Assembly (NCBI GenBank): GCA_017446355.1
Contig: JAFSQZ010000207.1
Location: 1 to 7,620 of the forward strand
Direction of reading: 5' to 3'
Source: Neisseriaceae bacterium
GTDB lineage: Bacteria; Pseudomonadota; Gammaproteobacteria; Burkholderiales; Neisseriaceae
DNA length: 7,620 nucleotides
A program made the translations under genes and the position numbers. Shown piece after piece: positions 1-6,329 of this stretch. Numbering within the stretch: position 1 is the first letter of the stretch; each line of letters begins with the position of its first letter. The notes under the pieces are model-generated. The model ran no database searches and was not told the DNA's origin. It worked only from the letters and a program-made list of their open reading frames with translations.

Positions 1-80
1 TGATGAACGACAATGATGCAGATAAAATCAGGAAGATTGCTACGCTGTGATACGTGATAAATCACGACTCGCAATGACAG
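1..80. repeat. Partial palindromic intergenic element ending in CAATGACAG
   Basis: This is the edge-truncated half of an element of the type GATTGC-TACG ... CTCGCAATGACAG (GATTGCTACG near 36-45, CGCAATGACAG at 70-80). An equivalent half occurs in the opposite orientation at about 6330-6375, next to a related DUS and array. Palindromic intergenic elements with similar GAGATTGC/CGCAATGAC ends are common in bacterial genomes. Placing this one in a named family is inference. No open reading frame is supported here. Confidence 0.5.
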
Positions 81-93
81 AAATTTTGAAAGA

Positions 94-110
94 TTTCAGG
101 CAGCCTGAAA
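94..110. repeat. Palindromic DNA uptake sequence (double DUS)
   Basis: TTTCAGGCAGCCTGAAA is a perfect palindrome around a single central A. The plus strand reads AGGCAGCCTGAA (98-109, king-type DUS) and the minus strand reads AGGCTGCCTGAA (sim-type DUS). DUS sites mark DNA for preferential uptake during natural transformation in Neisseriaceae. This copy sits directly before the tandem array. Confidence 0.85.
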
Positions 111-112
111 AC

Positions 113-335
113 TTTGTTTGACGAAGTCAAAACAAAGTTTCTGCGAACGAAGTGAAGCTAAAACGAAGTTTTGATAAAATCAAAACAAAGTTTCTGCGAA
201 CGAAGTGAAGCTAAAACGAAGTTTTGATAAAATCAAAACGAGTTTCTGCGAACGAAGTGAAGCTAAAACGAAGTTTTGATAAAATCAAAACGAGTTTCTG
301 CGAACAAAGTGAAGCTAAAACTTTTGCTTGACTTT
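113..335 (+). repeat. 52-53 bp tandem repeat array with internal hairpins
   Basis: The segment GTTTCTGCGAAC recurs at 137, 190, 242 and 294, giving periods of 53, 52 and 52 bp. Units abut directly with no unique spacers. Three units contain the hairpin GTTTTGAT-AAA-ATCAAAAC (168-186, 221-239, 273-291). An upstream divergent unit has the variant TTTGAC-GAA-GTCAAAAC (about 117-135). The one-base period difference comes from AACAAAGTTT versus AACGAGTTT at the unit joint. The last copy decays after 320. Stop codons and the non-triplet period argue against coding. The array runs up to the putative start of the downstream gene. Confidence 0.85.
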
Positions 336-356
336 GAACTTTGTAAAAATAAATGA
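328..356 (+). promoter_or_regulatory. Weak promoter candidate for the LTA synthase-like gene
   Basis: TTGACT at 328-333 matches five of six bases of a -35 box. A poor -10 (TAAATG, 350-355) follows after 16 bp. It lies where the last array unit stops matching its siblings. The weak -10 makes this tentative; transcription could also start inside the array. Confidence 0.22.
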
Positions 357-369
357 AAACAGACGAAAA

Positions 370-2361
370 ATGTTAAAAAACCACACCTTAAATTCTGCCT
401 ATTCGTGGCTCAAAAAAAATGCACTTTTTTTCGTATTAAGCGTAGTGATTTTGAGCATAACACGTTATATTTTATGGCATTTTTATACAGATAATATTAT
501 TCGTACACAATTTAGCGCAGATGTATCTGCCTTATTTAGTAAAGGTTTATTGTTTGACATCAAAGCATCTGCCATTGCCACAGCAATCCCCTTTTTATTA
601 TCGTGTTTATTATTAACCACGCGCAAAACGCAGGCTTTAGGAGAGCGTTTTTTACCGTTTTTATGGACAATATTACTGACTATTGTACTTATTTTAACGG
701 TTTGCAATCTTTATTTCTTTCGGATTTATGGTCATCAATTTGATGCTTTTGTATTTGGGATTATTGATGAAGACACCAAAGCCGTTGTAAAAACCATTTG
801 GAGTGATTTCCCTGTGATGCGCCTTGTATTCGCTTGGCTTATTGCATCATTTTTATTTTGGCAGATTTTTCATCAGCGTACAAAAAATACCCTATTAAGA
901 AAGAAAACATTAACGGTTTTCTATCTTCTTTTTCTAATGGCTTTAATACTGGGCGCACGCGGTTCTTTGGGCACATTCCCCTTGCGTCAAGATAATGCCA
1001 GTATTTCTGTTTCCCCTGATGTGAATAAACTTTTGCCAAACGCATTGATTTCTTTAGATTGGGCGCGAAAAGAGTATCAAAACAGCAAACAATTTGTAAA
1101 CGTTTCTGATGAAGACGGCAAACCTTTACTCGCTTCTTTGTTGCAACGCGATGTTGATTCTGCTGATTTGCAACAATTATTGGTGTCAACGCCAAAAAAT
1201 ATAGCCGTACAAAAACACGCGCCGAATGTGGTTTTAGCGGTGATGGAAAGTATGGGGACACATTTTTTAAGTTTTAATAATGAACAACGCGATTTATTAG
1301 GCAGCCTGAAACCCCATTGGCAAAACGACTGGGTCTTTCTGCGCTTTGTTTCCGAAGGTAATGGCACCAGCGACAGTTTACATCGTTTATTGATTCGCAG
1401 TCCTTTAAACAACATCACACAATCTTCTGCCAAAAACAAAAACTTTATCAGCAATATGTTTACGCCTTATAAAAAAGCTGGTTACGACATTGCATTTATT
1501 TCATCAGGCAATTTGAGTTGGCGCAATTTTGATGGCTTTTTACGTCATTTAGGCGCAGACGAAATTGTAGATGAAAACGTACTCAAACAGCATTATCCCA
1601 ATATGGAACAAGCCACTTGGGGCGTGCCAGACGAATATATGTTTCGTTACGCGCAAAACCGTATACAGCAAGCTGAAAAAAACGGTCGTCCTGTATTTAT
1701 TTTAATGTTGTCCATCACCAATCACCCACCGTTCAAAACACCAAAACATTATGAACGGCGCGACTTTGCGTTAACAGCAGAAGAACATCAACGCCTAGCC
1801 AACCTCGGTACAAATGAAGAACAAAACGAAATTTTAAACACTTATCGTTATGCCAACGATTCGTTAGGTCAATTCATCAGTGCCATAAAACCCACAAACA
1901 CCATTATCGCAGCAACTGGCGACCACAATATCCGCGCAATTGGTTATCCTAACCCACAAGAACAAGCTTTGGAGTTTGCGGTACCTTTTTATTTGTATGT
2001 ACCACAAGATTACCGTCAGCAAGCAATATTTGATGCCAATCGCATTGGTTCGCACAAAGACATTATGCCAACCTTATACGAACTCTCATTATCGGAAGAA
2101 AAATACTATCAAACAGGTTGCAATTTAACCGCACCAAATATCAGCGAAAACCCTTGGTGTGGTTATGGTTTTAATGCCAACTTATTGATGGACAAACAAG
2201 GCATTTATCGTTTAGACAATCATCAATTTTATCCTTGGGCAGACAACGCTATGCACACTCAATCGCAAGCGCGAACCAATTTTGATGACACTTATTTCAA
2301 ACGTGCTCAAAACTATCCAGCGTTTTTAACGTGGCAAATCAATCGGTTTGCCACAGAATAA
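370..2361 (+). CDS. LTA synthase family membrane phosphotransferase (sulfatase superfamily)
   Basis: This 663-residue protein has five predicted N-terminal membrane spans (about residues 20-36, 65-83, 95-116, 150-168, 182-197) and then an extracytoplasmic alkaline-phosphatase/sulfatase-fold domain. The layout and length match LtaS-type enzymes. Visible active-site motifs are ESMG (E293, metal ligand), GNGTSDS (T333, equivalent to the LtaS nucleophile threonine), WGVPDE (D421), TGDHN (D518, H519) and GSHKD (H562). Family members move phosphoglycerol or phosphoethanolamine from phospholipids to a surface or periplasmic acceptor. The acceptor cannot be told from sequence, and classical lipoteichoic acid is not expected in a Gram-negative, so a periplasmic glycan or lipid-linked glycan is inferred. 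The ATG at 370 is chosen because it starts directly before the first span. An in-frame TTG at 328 would add 14 residues but lies in repeat-derived DNA. No clear Shine-Dalgarno is visible. The gene stands alone, convergent with the ybeY operon. Confidence 0.85.
   Translation: MLKNHTLNSAYSWLKKNALFFVLSVVILSITRYILWHFYTDNIIRTQFSADVSALFSKGLLFDIKASAIATAIPFLLSCLLLTTRKTQALGERFLPFLWTILLTIVLILTVCNLYFFRIYGHQFDAFVFGIIDEDTKAVVKTIWSDFPVMRLVFAWLIASFLFWQIFHQRTKNTLLRKKTLTVFYLLFLMALILGARGSLGTFPLRQDNASISVSPDVNKLLPNALISLDWARKEYQNSKQFVNVSDEDGKPLLASLLQRDVDSADLQQLLVSTPKNIAVQKHAPNVVLAVMESMGTHFLSFNNEQRDLLGSLKPHWQNDWVFLRFVSEGNGTSDSLHRLLIRSPLNNITQSSAKNKNFISNMFTPYKKAGYDIAFISSGNLSWRNFDGFLRHLGADEIVDENVLKQHYPNMEQATWGVPDEYMFRYAQNRIQQAEKNGRPVFILMLSITNHPPFKTPKHYERRDFALTAEEHQRLANLGTNEEQNEILNTYRYANDSLGQFISAIKPTNTIIAATGDHNIRAIGYPNPQEQALEFAVPFYLYVPQDYRQQAIFDANRIGSHKDIMPTLYELSLSEEKYYQTGCNLTAPNISENPWCGYGFNANLLMDKQGIYRLDNHQFYPWADNAMHTQSQARTNFDDTYFKRAQNYPAFLTWQINRFATE
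1299..1310 (+). repeat. DUS, king dialect, inside a coding region
   Basis: Exact AGGCAGCCTGAA on the plus strand, not palindromic. It is read in frame as part of the peptide LGSLK, in a linker between the ESMG and GNGTSDS motifs where it should be tolerated. Confidence 0.8.
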
Positions 2362-2373
2362 AGGCTGCCTGAA
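2362..2373 (+). repeat. DUS, sim dialect, immediately after a stop codon
   Basis: Exact AGGCTGCCTGAA starting one base after the TAA of the LTA synthase-like gene. It has no inverted partner nearby and no following T-run, so it does not form the DUS-hairpin terminator common in Neisseria. Confidence 0.8.
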
Positions 2374-2667
2374 ACCCTACTCAAAATCCTTTGTTATAAC
2401 GCCCATTTTTTAATGGTAGGCTTTACTTTTAATACGTTGTGTAAATAACACGATGATTTATAGCAGTTTTTACCATTCCGTTTTCCATTCTTTTTGGTGC
2501 GTTTAGAGTTGTAAAAGTTTAGAGTTGTAAAAAAAGCATTTTTTGCATTTAAAGCCTTTCACTTCTATAAAAATCAGTAATGATAAGGCTTTCGGAGATT
2601 TCTATTACCTTTTTGACTATTATGTGAAAAATTTCTACTAAATTCATCATTCATCACATCATTAACC
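2374..2667. other. AT-rich convergent intergenic region without a gene
   Basis: This is the left part of the gap between the two convergent transcription units. I found no open reading frame, RNA gene or convincing intrinsic terminator. It contains a small hairpin CCATT/AATGG (2403-2416), the tandem duplication at 2501-2532, and an 8 bp inverted repeat AAAGCCTT (2551-2558) / AAGGCTTT (2585-2592) with a 26 bp loop and no T-run of terminator type. Confidence 0.6.
2501..2532. repeat. 16 bp perfect tandem duplication
   Basis: GTTTAGAGTTGTAAAA occurs twice back to back (2501-2516 and 2517-2532). It lies in non-coding DNA. Two identical copies suggest a recent slippage duplication. No function is evident. 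Confidence 0.85.
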
Positions 2668-2798
2668 GAAACCTTTGCAAAACCCTACTTTTTATCATTC
2701 ATTATTTTGAGCGTTAGCGAAAAATCTTTATAAAACAAAGAATAAGATTCTTCACTTTTCTACGAAAAGTTCAGAATGACGAGTTTTGCAAAGGTTTC
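2668..2798. mobile_element. 131 bp MITE-like element with 16 bp terminal inverted repeats
   Basis: GAAACCTTTGCAAAAC (2668-2683) and GTTTTGCAAAGGTTTC (2783-2798) are perfect inverted repeats. They bound an AT-rich core with no coding capacity. The core holds a 7 bp hairpin ACTTTTC-TAC-GAAAAGT (2754-2770). Ends of the type GAGACCTTTGCAAAA are, from memory, found on IS5-group elements, so a non-autonomous derivative is a reasonable inference. No clear target-site duplication is visible. The element ends 18 bp from the stop of the HAD gene, so it may form the 3' end of the ybeY operon transcript. Confidence 0.6.
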
Positions 2799-2816
2799 AA
2801 ACTGTGAAAAGATTTT

Positions 2817-3485
2817 TTATTGAAAATTCAATATAGGCCAGCCGTTTCTTTTGGCGTATTGGGACAATATCTCATCAGGATTTACCGCAACAGGATTGCT
2901 GACTTCGTTTAATAAAGGTAAGTCATTTTTGGAATCACTGTAAAAATAAATTCTGTCGTAGTCTTCTCGGCTACGGCAATTTTGGGTAAGCCATTCGTCT
3001 AAACGGGTAATTTTGCCTTCACTTAAACTGGGAACCCCAATAATATTGCCTGTGAAAAATCCTTTTTCGTCAGTTTCTAGGCGCGTGCCGATGATGTTGG
3101 TAATGCCAAAGGCGTGGCAGATAGGGGTGATGATGAATTCATTGGTAGAAGATATTACCAATAGTTCATCACCTGCATCTTTGTGGCTTTTGACCAGTAG
3201 TGTTGCCATATGACTGATATGGGGTTCAATGTATTTTTGCATAAATTCTTGATGTAATTCATCAAGTTGTTGTTTATTAAGCGTTTTTAGTGGCTCTACT
3301 TGAAAAGCAACAAATTCATGAACATTCAGGCAGCCTTGTTGATAGTCTTGATAAAATTTTTCGTTTTTTGCTGTGGCGTATTCGGCATTTATGTAACCTT
3401 TTTCAATCATAAATTGGGGAAAGGCATTGTCGCTGTCGGTGTTGATAAGTGTGTTGTCTAAATCAAAAATAGCAAGGTTTTTCAT
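2817..3485 (-). CDS. HAD-IB family (SerB-like) phosphatase
   Basis: This 222-residue cytoplasmic haloacid dehalogenase-superfamily hydrolase has all four HAD motifs: DLDNT (D8 nucleophile, D10 acid/base), SST at 112-114, K158 in GKITRL, and DSKND (D184, D188) binding magnesium. The helical cap between motifs I and II fits the C1-capped subgroup HAD-IB, which includes phosphoserine phosphatase. The length matches SerB-like proteins without a regulatory domain. The substrate cannot be inferred; it is probably a small phosphomonoester. The ATG shares an ATGA overlap (3482-3485) with the hda stop, so translation is probably coupled. It is the last gene of the ybeY operon. A sim-type DUS lies inside it at 3325-3336. 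Confidence 0.87.
   Translation of the reverse strand: MKNLAIFDLDNTLINTDSDNAFPQFMIEKGYINAEYATAKNEKFYQDYQQGCLNVHEFVAFQVEPLKTLNKQQLDELHQEFMQKYIEPHISHMATLLVKSHKDAGDELLVISSTNEFIITPICHAFGITNIIGTRLETDEKGFFTGNIIGVPSLSEGKITRLDEWLTQNCRSREDYDRIYFYSDSKNDLPLLNEVSNPVAVNPDEILSQYAKRNGWPILNFQ
3325..3336 (-). repeat. DUS, sim dialect, inside the HAD gene
   Basis: TTCAGGCAGCCT on the plus strand is exact AGGCTGCCTGAA on the minus strand. It encodes part of a stretch reading QGCLN in the cap domain. Confidence 0.8.
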
Positions 3486-4150
3486 GGTTTATCCTGTTGT
3501 TTCAGTAATTGACGTAGTAAGTCAAGGTTGATTTTTTTCTTCATTATTAGTGAGTAATTCGCTAATTCGTTGAATATGTTGAGTAATGATGGTAAATCGG
3601 TGTACCAGTTGTTAACCAAATACGTTAAAACTTGTTTATCAATGCCCATTTGTCGTGTTTTGGCTAAATCGTTCAGTAAGATGATTTTTTCATCTGAACT
3701 GAGTGGTTGTACTTCGTATACCAAGCAAAATGCCATTCGGGTGCGTAAGTCTTCGCGCAATATTAGTTGACTGGGTGGCGTGTCGGCGGCAAGTAATAAG
3801 TGTCCACGATGATTATTGCGAATTTGGTTGAATAAATAAAATAATTCGGCTTGTTCTTCGGCGTTTAAATCTTGTATTTGGTCAATGGCGATAAAATCGT
3901 GGGTTTCGGCAAGTTCTGTTAGTGGTGCGTGGTGTGGGTGAATGTAAACGGCTGTGTCGCCACGCGCTAATGCTTGTCCTACCCAAGCTTGTAAGATATG
4001 ACTTTTTCCTGTTCCTTGTACCCCCCAAAGATACAAAAATGGGTCTTGTTCGTGTTGCAAACGAAAAATCAATTCGGCGTTGGCGTTACCTAATAGTTTG
4101 TCAAAACGAGGGTAGGTGGGTTGTTCAATATCTAAACATTGTTGATACAT
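3482..4150 (-). CDS. hda: Hda, DnaA-like regulator of replication initiation
   Basis: This 222-residue AAA+ protein resembles domain III of DnaA. In E. coli, Hda binds the DNA-loaded sliding clamp and stimulates hydrolysis of DnaA-ATP, preventing re-initiation. Visible features are Walker A GVQGTGKS (43-50), a Walker B-like IAID (87-90), sensor I around LLLAADTPP (118-126), and the arginine finger region DLRTR (R138). The N-terminal QQCLDI (3-8) could be a clamp-binding peptide of the Q-x-x-L type. That favours the ATG at 4150. An in-frame GTG at 4192 would add 14 residues ahead of this peptide. The position equivalent to the sensor II arginine appears to be proline 187 (DLPSLL). It lies 61 bp downstream of the DUF2868 gene and overlaps the HAD gene by 4 bp. 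Confidence 0.87.
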   Translation of the reverse strand: MYQQCLDIEQPTYPRFDKLLGNANAELIFRLQHEQDPFLYLWGVQGTGKSHILQAWVGQALARGDTAVYIHPHHAPLTELAETHDFIAIDQIQDLNAEEQAELFYLFNQIRNNHRGHLLLAADTPPSQLILREDLRTRMAFCLVYEVQPLSSDEKIILLNDLAKTRQMGIDKQVLTYLVNNWYTDLPSLLNIFNELANYSLIMKKKINLDLLRQLLKQQDKP

Positions 4151-4194
4151 TTTTATTTCTTTATGGATTAAAGTTTTGGCTTTGTTGAACACTG

Positions 4195-4211
4195 TTTCAG
4201 GCAGCCTGAAA
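4195..4211. repeat. Palindromic DUS between the DUF2868 gene and hda
   Basis: TTTCAGGCAGCCTGAAA is identical to the copy at 94-110. It begins directly after the DUF2868 stop codon (4212-4214). On the minus strand the possible hairpin is followed by CAGTGTTC, not a T-run, so an efficient intrinsic terminator is unlikely and read-through into hda is expected. It also lies just upstream of the alternative GTG start of hda. Confidence 0.85.
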
Positions 4212-5534
4212 TTAACGTGCGTCTAACCAAACCCATTGATGTTGATTAAACAGTTCATACCATTGGTTTAAGACTTCTTTTGGGCTGCCTGAAAGGTTTT
4301 TGGGTAAAAGAAGTTGAACAATCATTCCATTTTGTGCGGTTTGGGCGATGCGTTGTAACACGCGAATGGTGCCTCGATCTGGAACATTGTGGGCGCGTAC
4401 GCCAACAAGAATTTGCGTAGGTTGTTTGGCTAATTGGATAATAAAATCGTTGATTTCATCACGCGTGGCAATTACGCCTTTATTGAGCCATTCTTGCCCC
4501 AGTTGTCGCTCACACCAAGCTGGGTCGTGATGTGGACTGTCTAATAATACTGCCCAATGTGTTCCTGTTTGATTCAAAGAGATGGGCGGGGCTGCCTGAA
4601 TTTTGTCGGCTTGATAATCATCGCTGCTGTCTACAATTTTTCGTTGCCATAATTGAATAAGGTTTTGATAATACGGTAAATTTAAATCAATTTGTAAAGT
4701 GTTTTGACGCATTTTGTAACGACAAAATAGCCAAGCCAAAAGACGTGGCAAAATGCCGTAACACAATAAACTACCTAATAAAAAACTTGCCCATTGATGC
4801 GCGTTGGTCGTATTGTTTTGATTACGTGTGTCTAAAATGCTTTGTGTATCAGGAACAGTAAAACCGATTTTTTCAGGCAGCCAAGCGATGGCGCGAATGA
4901 TTTGTGTGAATACTTCATTTGACAATAATGTACTTTGCCAGTTAAACGAATATTGACGAGCAATAAACAGTAACAAAGTGGCGCAAAACATACCTAAAAT
5001 ACCACTTAATGCTAGACGATGACTGGCTGCGCCACGTTGCCAACGCGCCAATGGCGTGGTGAGATTTTGGGCGTAAAGTTGCACAATGGCTTGTCCAACA
5101 GTATCGGTGTTGCGCCAAGTAATAAAAGGCAATAAATGGTCGTTTGACTTCGGCGCGAACGCTAGCCCTATCAGCCACACTATTAACATTAACGTATTGA
5201 TGCCTAATGCGCTAATCAGTAAAAAGAAAAAATTCAGGCTGCTTTGTTGCATCAATGCGTAAGTGGCGGAAAAACCTAGAAAAAACCATAAACCGCTGCC
5301 CAACCATAATAAGGTTTGCAGACGGTGTTGATGTTGATTTAAGCGCGTGGCTAACGTGCGTTTTCTGTCTAAAATACTGGCGCGACGATGAATTTTTTGG
5401 ACAATATCTTCTTGGGTTTGACGCAAACTTTCGTTTACGGCTATCGTGTCGCTGTCAAACACAAACGCACGCTCATCTAACAAACGCACCAATTCTGTTA
5501 ATAAATAATTACTCATTTTGGGTTCAGCTAGCAT
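4212..5534 (-). CDS. DUF2868 domain-containing membrane protein
   Basis: This 440-residue inner-membrane protein has no assigned function. It shows an N-terminal soluble helical part (1-70), a membrane pair at about 73-95 and 100-126, further spans near 175-193 and 248-270, and a C-terminal soluble domain of about 160 residues containing WAVLLDSP (327-334), LVGVRAHNVPDRGT (376-389) and the ending WVWLDAR. I recognise this as DUF2868. In other proteobacteria such genes are often next to a DUF3482 GTPase gene, which is absent here. The ATG at 5534 is chosen; its A is the last base of a DUS whose AGG lies 8 bases upstream. MSNYLL at 5516 is an equally plausible start with no visible Shine-Dalgarno. 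The gene follows ybeY by 18 bp. Four near-exact DUS copies lie inside it. Confidence 0.75.
   Translation of the reverse strand: MLAEPKMSNYLLTELVRLLDERAFVFDSDTIAVNESLRQTQEDIVQKIHRRASILDRKRTLATRLNQHQHRLQTLLWLGSGLWFFLGFSATYALMQQSSLNFFFLLISALGINTLMLIVWLIGLAFAPKSNDHLLPFITWRNTDTVGQAIVQLYAQNLTTPLARWQRGAASHRLALSGILGMFCATLLLFIARQYSFNWQSTLLSNEVFTQIIRAIAWLPEKIGFTVPDTQSILDTRNQNNTTNAHQWASFLLGSLLCYGILPRLLAWLFCRYKMRQNTLQIDLNLPYYQNLIQLWQRKIVDSSDDYQADKIQAAPPISLNQTGTHWAVLLDSPHHDPAWCERQLGQEWLNKGVIATRDEINDFIIQLAKQPTQILVGVRAHNVPDRGTIRVLQRIAQTAQNGMIVQLLLPKNLSGSPKEVLNQWYELFNQHQWVWLDAR
4282..4293 (+). repeat. Near-exact sim-type DUS in DUF2868 gene
   Basis: GGGCTGCCTGAA differs from AGGCTGCCTGAA only in the first, least constrained base. 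Confidence 0.65.
4589..4600 (+). repeat. Near-exact sim-type DUS in DUF2868 gene
   Basis: GGGCTGCCTGAA, the same 11/12 variant as at 4282-4293, lies in the linker before the C-terminal domain. Confidence 0.65.
4872..4883 (-). repeat. Near-exact sim-type DUS in DUF2868 gene
   Basis: The minus strand reads TGGCTGCCTGAA, an 11/12 match differing at the first base. It encodes part of AWLPEK. Confidence 0.6.
5233..5244 (-). repeat. Near-exact king-type DUS in DUF2868 gene
   Basis: The minus strand reads AAGCAGCCTGAA, an 11/12 match to AGGCAGCCTGAA with the second base changed. It encodes QSSLN between two membrane spans. Confidence 0.5.
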
Positions 5535-5548
5535 TCAGGCTGCCTGAA
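5534..5548. repeat. Palindromic DUS at the ybeY/DUF2868 junction
   Basis: TTCAGGCTGCCTGAA is a 15-base palindrome with a central T, so the plus strand is sim-type (5537-5548) and the minus strand king-type. It fills the 18 bp gap between the ybeY stop and the DUF2868 ATG and overlaps that ATG by one base. Confidence 0.85.
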
Positions 5549-5552
5549 TACT

Positions 5553-6059
5553 TTATTCATAAGGGTTGGCAATGTTTAATTGTGCCAATAAATCAATTTC
5601 TAATTGTTCCATTTTTTCGGCATCGGTTTCATCAATATGGTCAAAACCAATTAAATGTAAGGTGCCGTGAATCACTAAATGCGCAAAATGATGCAACAAA
5701 GGTTTATGTTGTTCTGCCGCTTCTTTTGCAACGACTTGCGGACAAATAATCAAATCACCAATTAAAACATCTTTTTGATTAAAAAGGACATTTTCTCCTT
5801 CGTTCAGCGCGAAACTTAATACATTGGTGGCATAATCTTTTTGACGATAATCTCGGTTATACGCACGCGCATTTTCCTCATCAAGTAAAAGCAAAGAAAT
5901 TTCTGCGTGTCGCGAAAAATTTTTCAACGCGTGCCAAATCCATTGATAAAACTGTTTTTCACTCGGCAAATCATCAGCATTGCTTTGGTTATCAAAATGA
6001 AACGCAAAACGTTGGCGTTGAACAATAAGAAAAGGGAAATTTTTGGTTTTTTTACGCAT
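5553..6059 (-). CDS. ybeY: YbeY endoribonuclease / rRNA maturation factor
   Basis: This 168-residue cytoplasmic metalloprotein of the UPF0054 family takes part in 16S rRNA 3'-end maturation and 70S ribosome quality control. The signature HGTLHLIGFDH is at 131-141, with H131, H135 and H141 as zinc ligands. Upstream are the conserved TNVLSF (78-83) and GD (101-102). Length fits the family. The start ATG at 6059 gives a short basic N-terminus (MRKKTK). No classical Shine-Dalgarno is seen; a king-type DUS ends one base before the ATG. It is the first gene of the operon with the DUF2868 gene, hda and the HAD gene. The usual partner gene ybeZ/phoH is not present in the window. Confidence 0.95.
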   Translation of the reverse strand: MRKKTKNFPFLIVQRQRFAFHFDNQSNADDLPSEKQFYQWIWHALKNFSRHAEISLLLLDEENARAYNRDYRQKDYATNVLSFALNEGENVLFNQKDVLIGDLIICPQVVAKEAAEQHKPLLHHFAHLVIHGTLHLIGFDHIDETDAEKMEQLEIDLLAQLNIANPYE

Positions 6060-6060
6060 T

Positions 6061-6072
6061 TTCAGGCTGCCT
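6061..6072 (-). repeat. DUS, king dialect, in the ybeY leader
   Basis: The minus strand reads AGGCAGCCTGAA, exact, separated from the ybeY ATG by one base. Its AGG lies 10 bases upstream of the ATG, at about the distance of a weak Shine-Dalgarno core. Confidence 0.8.
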
Positions 6073-6092
6073 GCGTGTAAGTTAAAGCTTGT

Positions 6093-6122
6093 ATTATAAC
6101 GGTTTATCGCTTGATAAGTGAA
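6093..6122 (-). promoter_or_regulatory. Sigma-70 type promoter candidate for the ybeY operon
   Basis: On the minus strand a perfect TATAAT (6098-6093) is preceded after 18 bp by TTCACT (6122-6117), a 4/6 match to the -35 box. Initiation would give a leader of roughly 25 bases to the ybeY ATG that includes the DUS. No other equally good promoter is visible in this operon. Confidence 0.5.
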
Positions 6123-6150
6123 TGTACAATTTTCACTGCTTAAACAATAT

Positions 6151-6311
6151 GCGTTTTAGCTTCGCTTTATGGCTCACAGAAACTTTGTTTTGATTTCATC
6201 AAAACTTCGTTTTAGCTTCGCTCGCAGAAACTTTGTTTTGACTTCGTCAACAAAGTTTTAGCTTCACTTTGTTCGCAGAAACTCGTTTTGATTTTATCAA
6301 AACTTCGTTTT
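6151..6311 (-). repeat. Second copy of the hairpin repeat array, inverted
   Basis: Read on the minus strand, this carries the same repeat family as 113-335. CAGAAAC (plus strand) recurs at 6177, 6225 and 6276, with periods of 48 and 51 bp. Hairpin arms vary between units: GTTTTGAT/ATCAAAAC at 6285-6303, a TTGAC/GTCAA form around 6236-6250, and TTTTGAT-TTC-ATCAAAA around 6187-6203. Copies are more diverged than in the left array. No coding potential is seen. Confidence 0.8.
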
Positions 6312-6325
6312 CAGACAGCCTGAAT
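6310..6325. repeat. Degenerate palindromic DUS
   Basis: TTCAGACAGCCTGAA (6310-6324) differs from the palindromic DUS by one base (GGC to GAC). It sits between the inverted array and the palindromic element, mirroring the intact DUS at 94-110. Confidence 0.65.
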
Positions 6326-6329
6326 TTAA

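Noticed and set aside
113..320. CRISPR array
   Set aside because: Units of 52-53 bp abut directly and are similar throughout; there are no unique spacers and no cas genes.
328..369. TTG start of the LTA synthase-like gene
   Set aside because: The added 14 residues lie in repeat-derived DNA and are not needed by the family; ATG at 370 precedes the first membrane span.
839..1454. Two minus-strand open frames
   Set aside because: They are antisense to the conserved sulfatase-fold region and show no recognisable domain or start signal.
2820..2831. TTGAAAATTCAA palindrome as terminator of the HAD gene
   Set aside because: The stem is only five A/T-rich pairs and is followed by A residues, not T, on the minus strand.
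4195..4211. DUS palindrome as an intrinsic terminator before hda
   Set aside because: No T-run follows the stem on the minus strand, and the short gap fits one operon.
5255..5749. 164-codon plus-strand open frame
   Set aside because: It runs antisense across the end of ybeY and the start of the DUF2868 gene, both well supported, and resembles no family.
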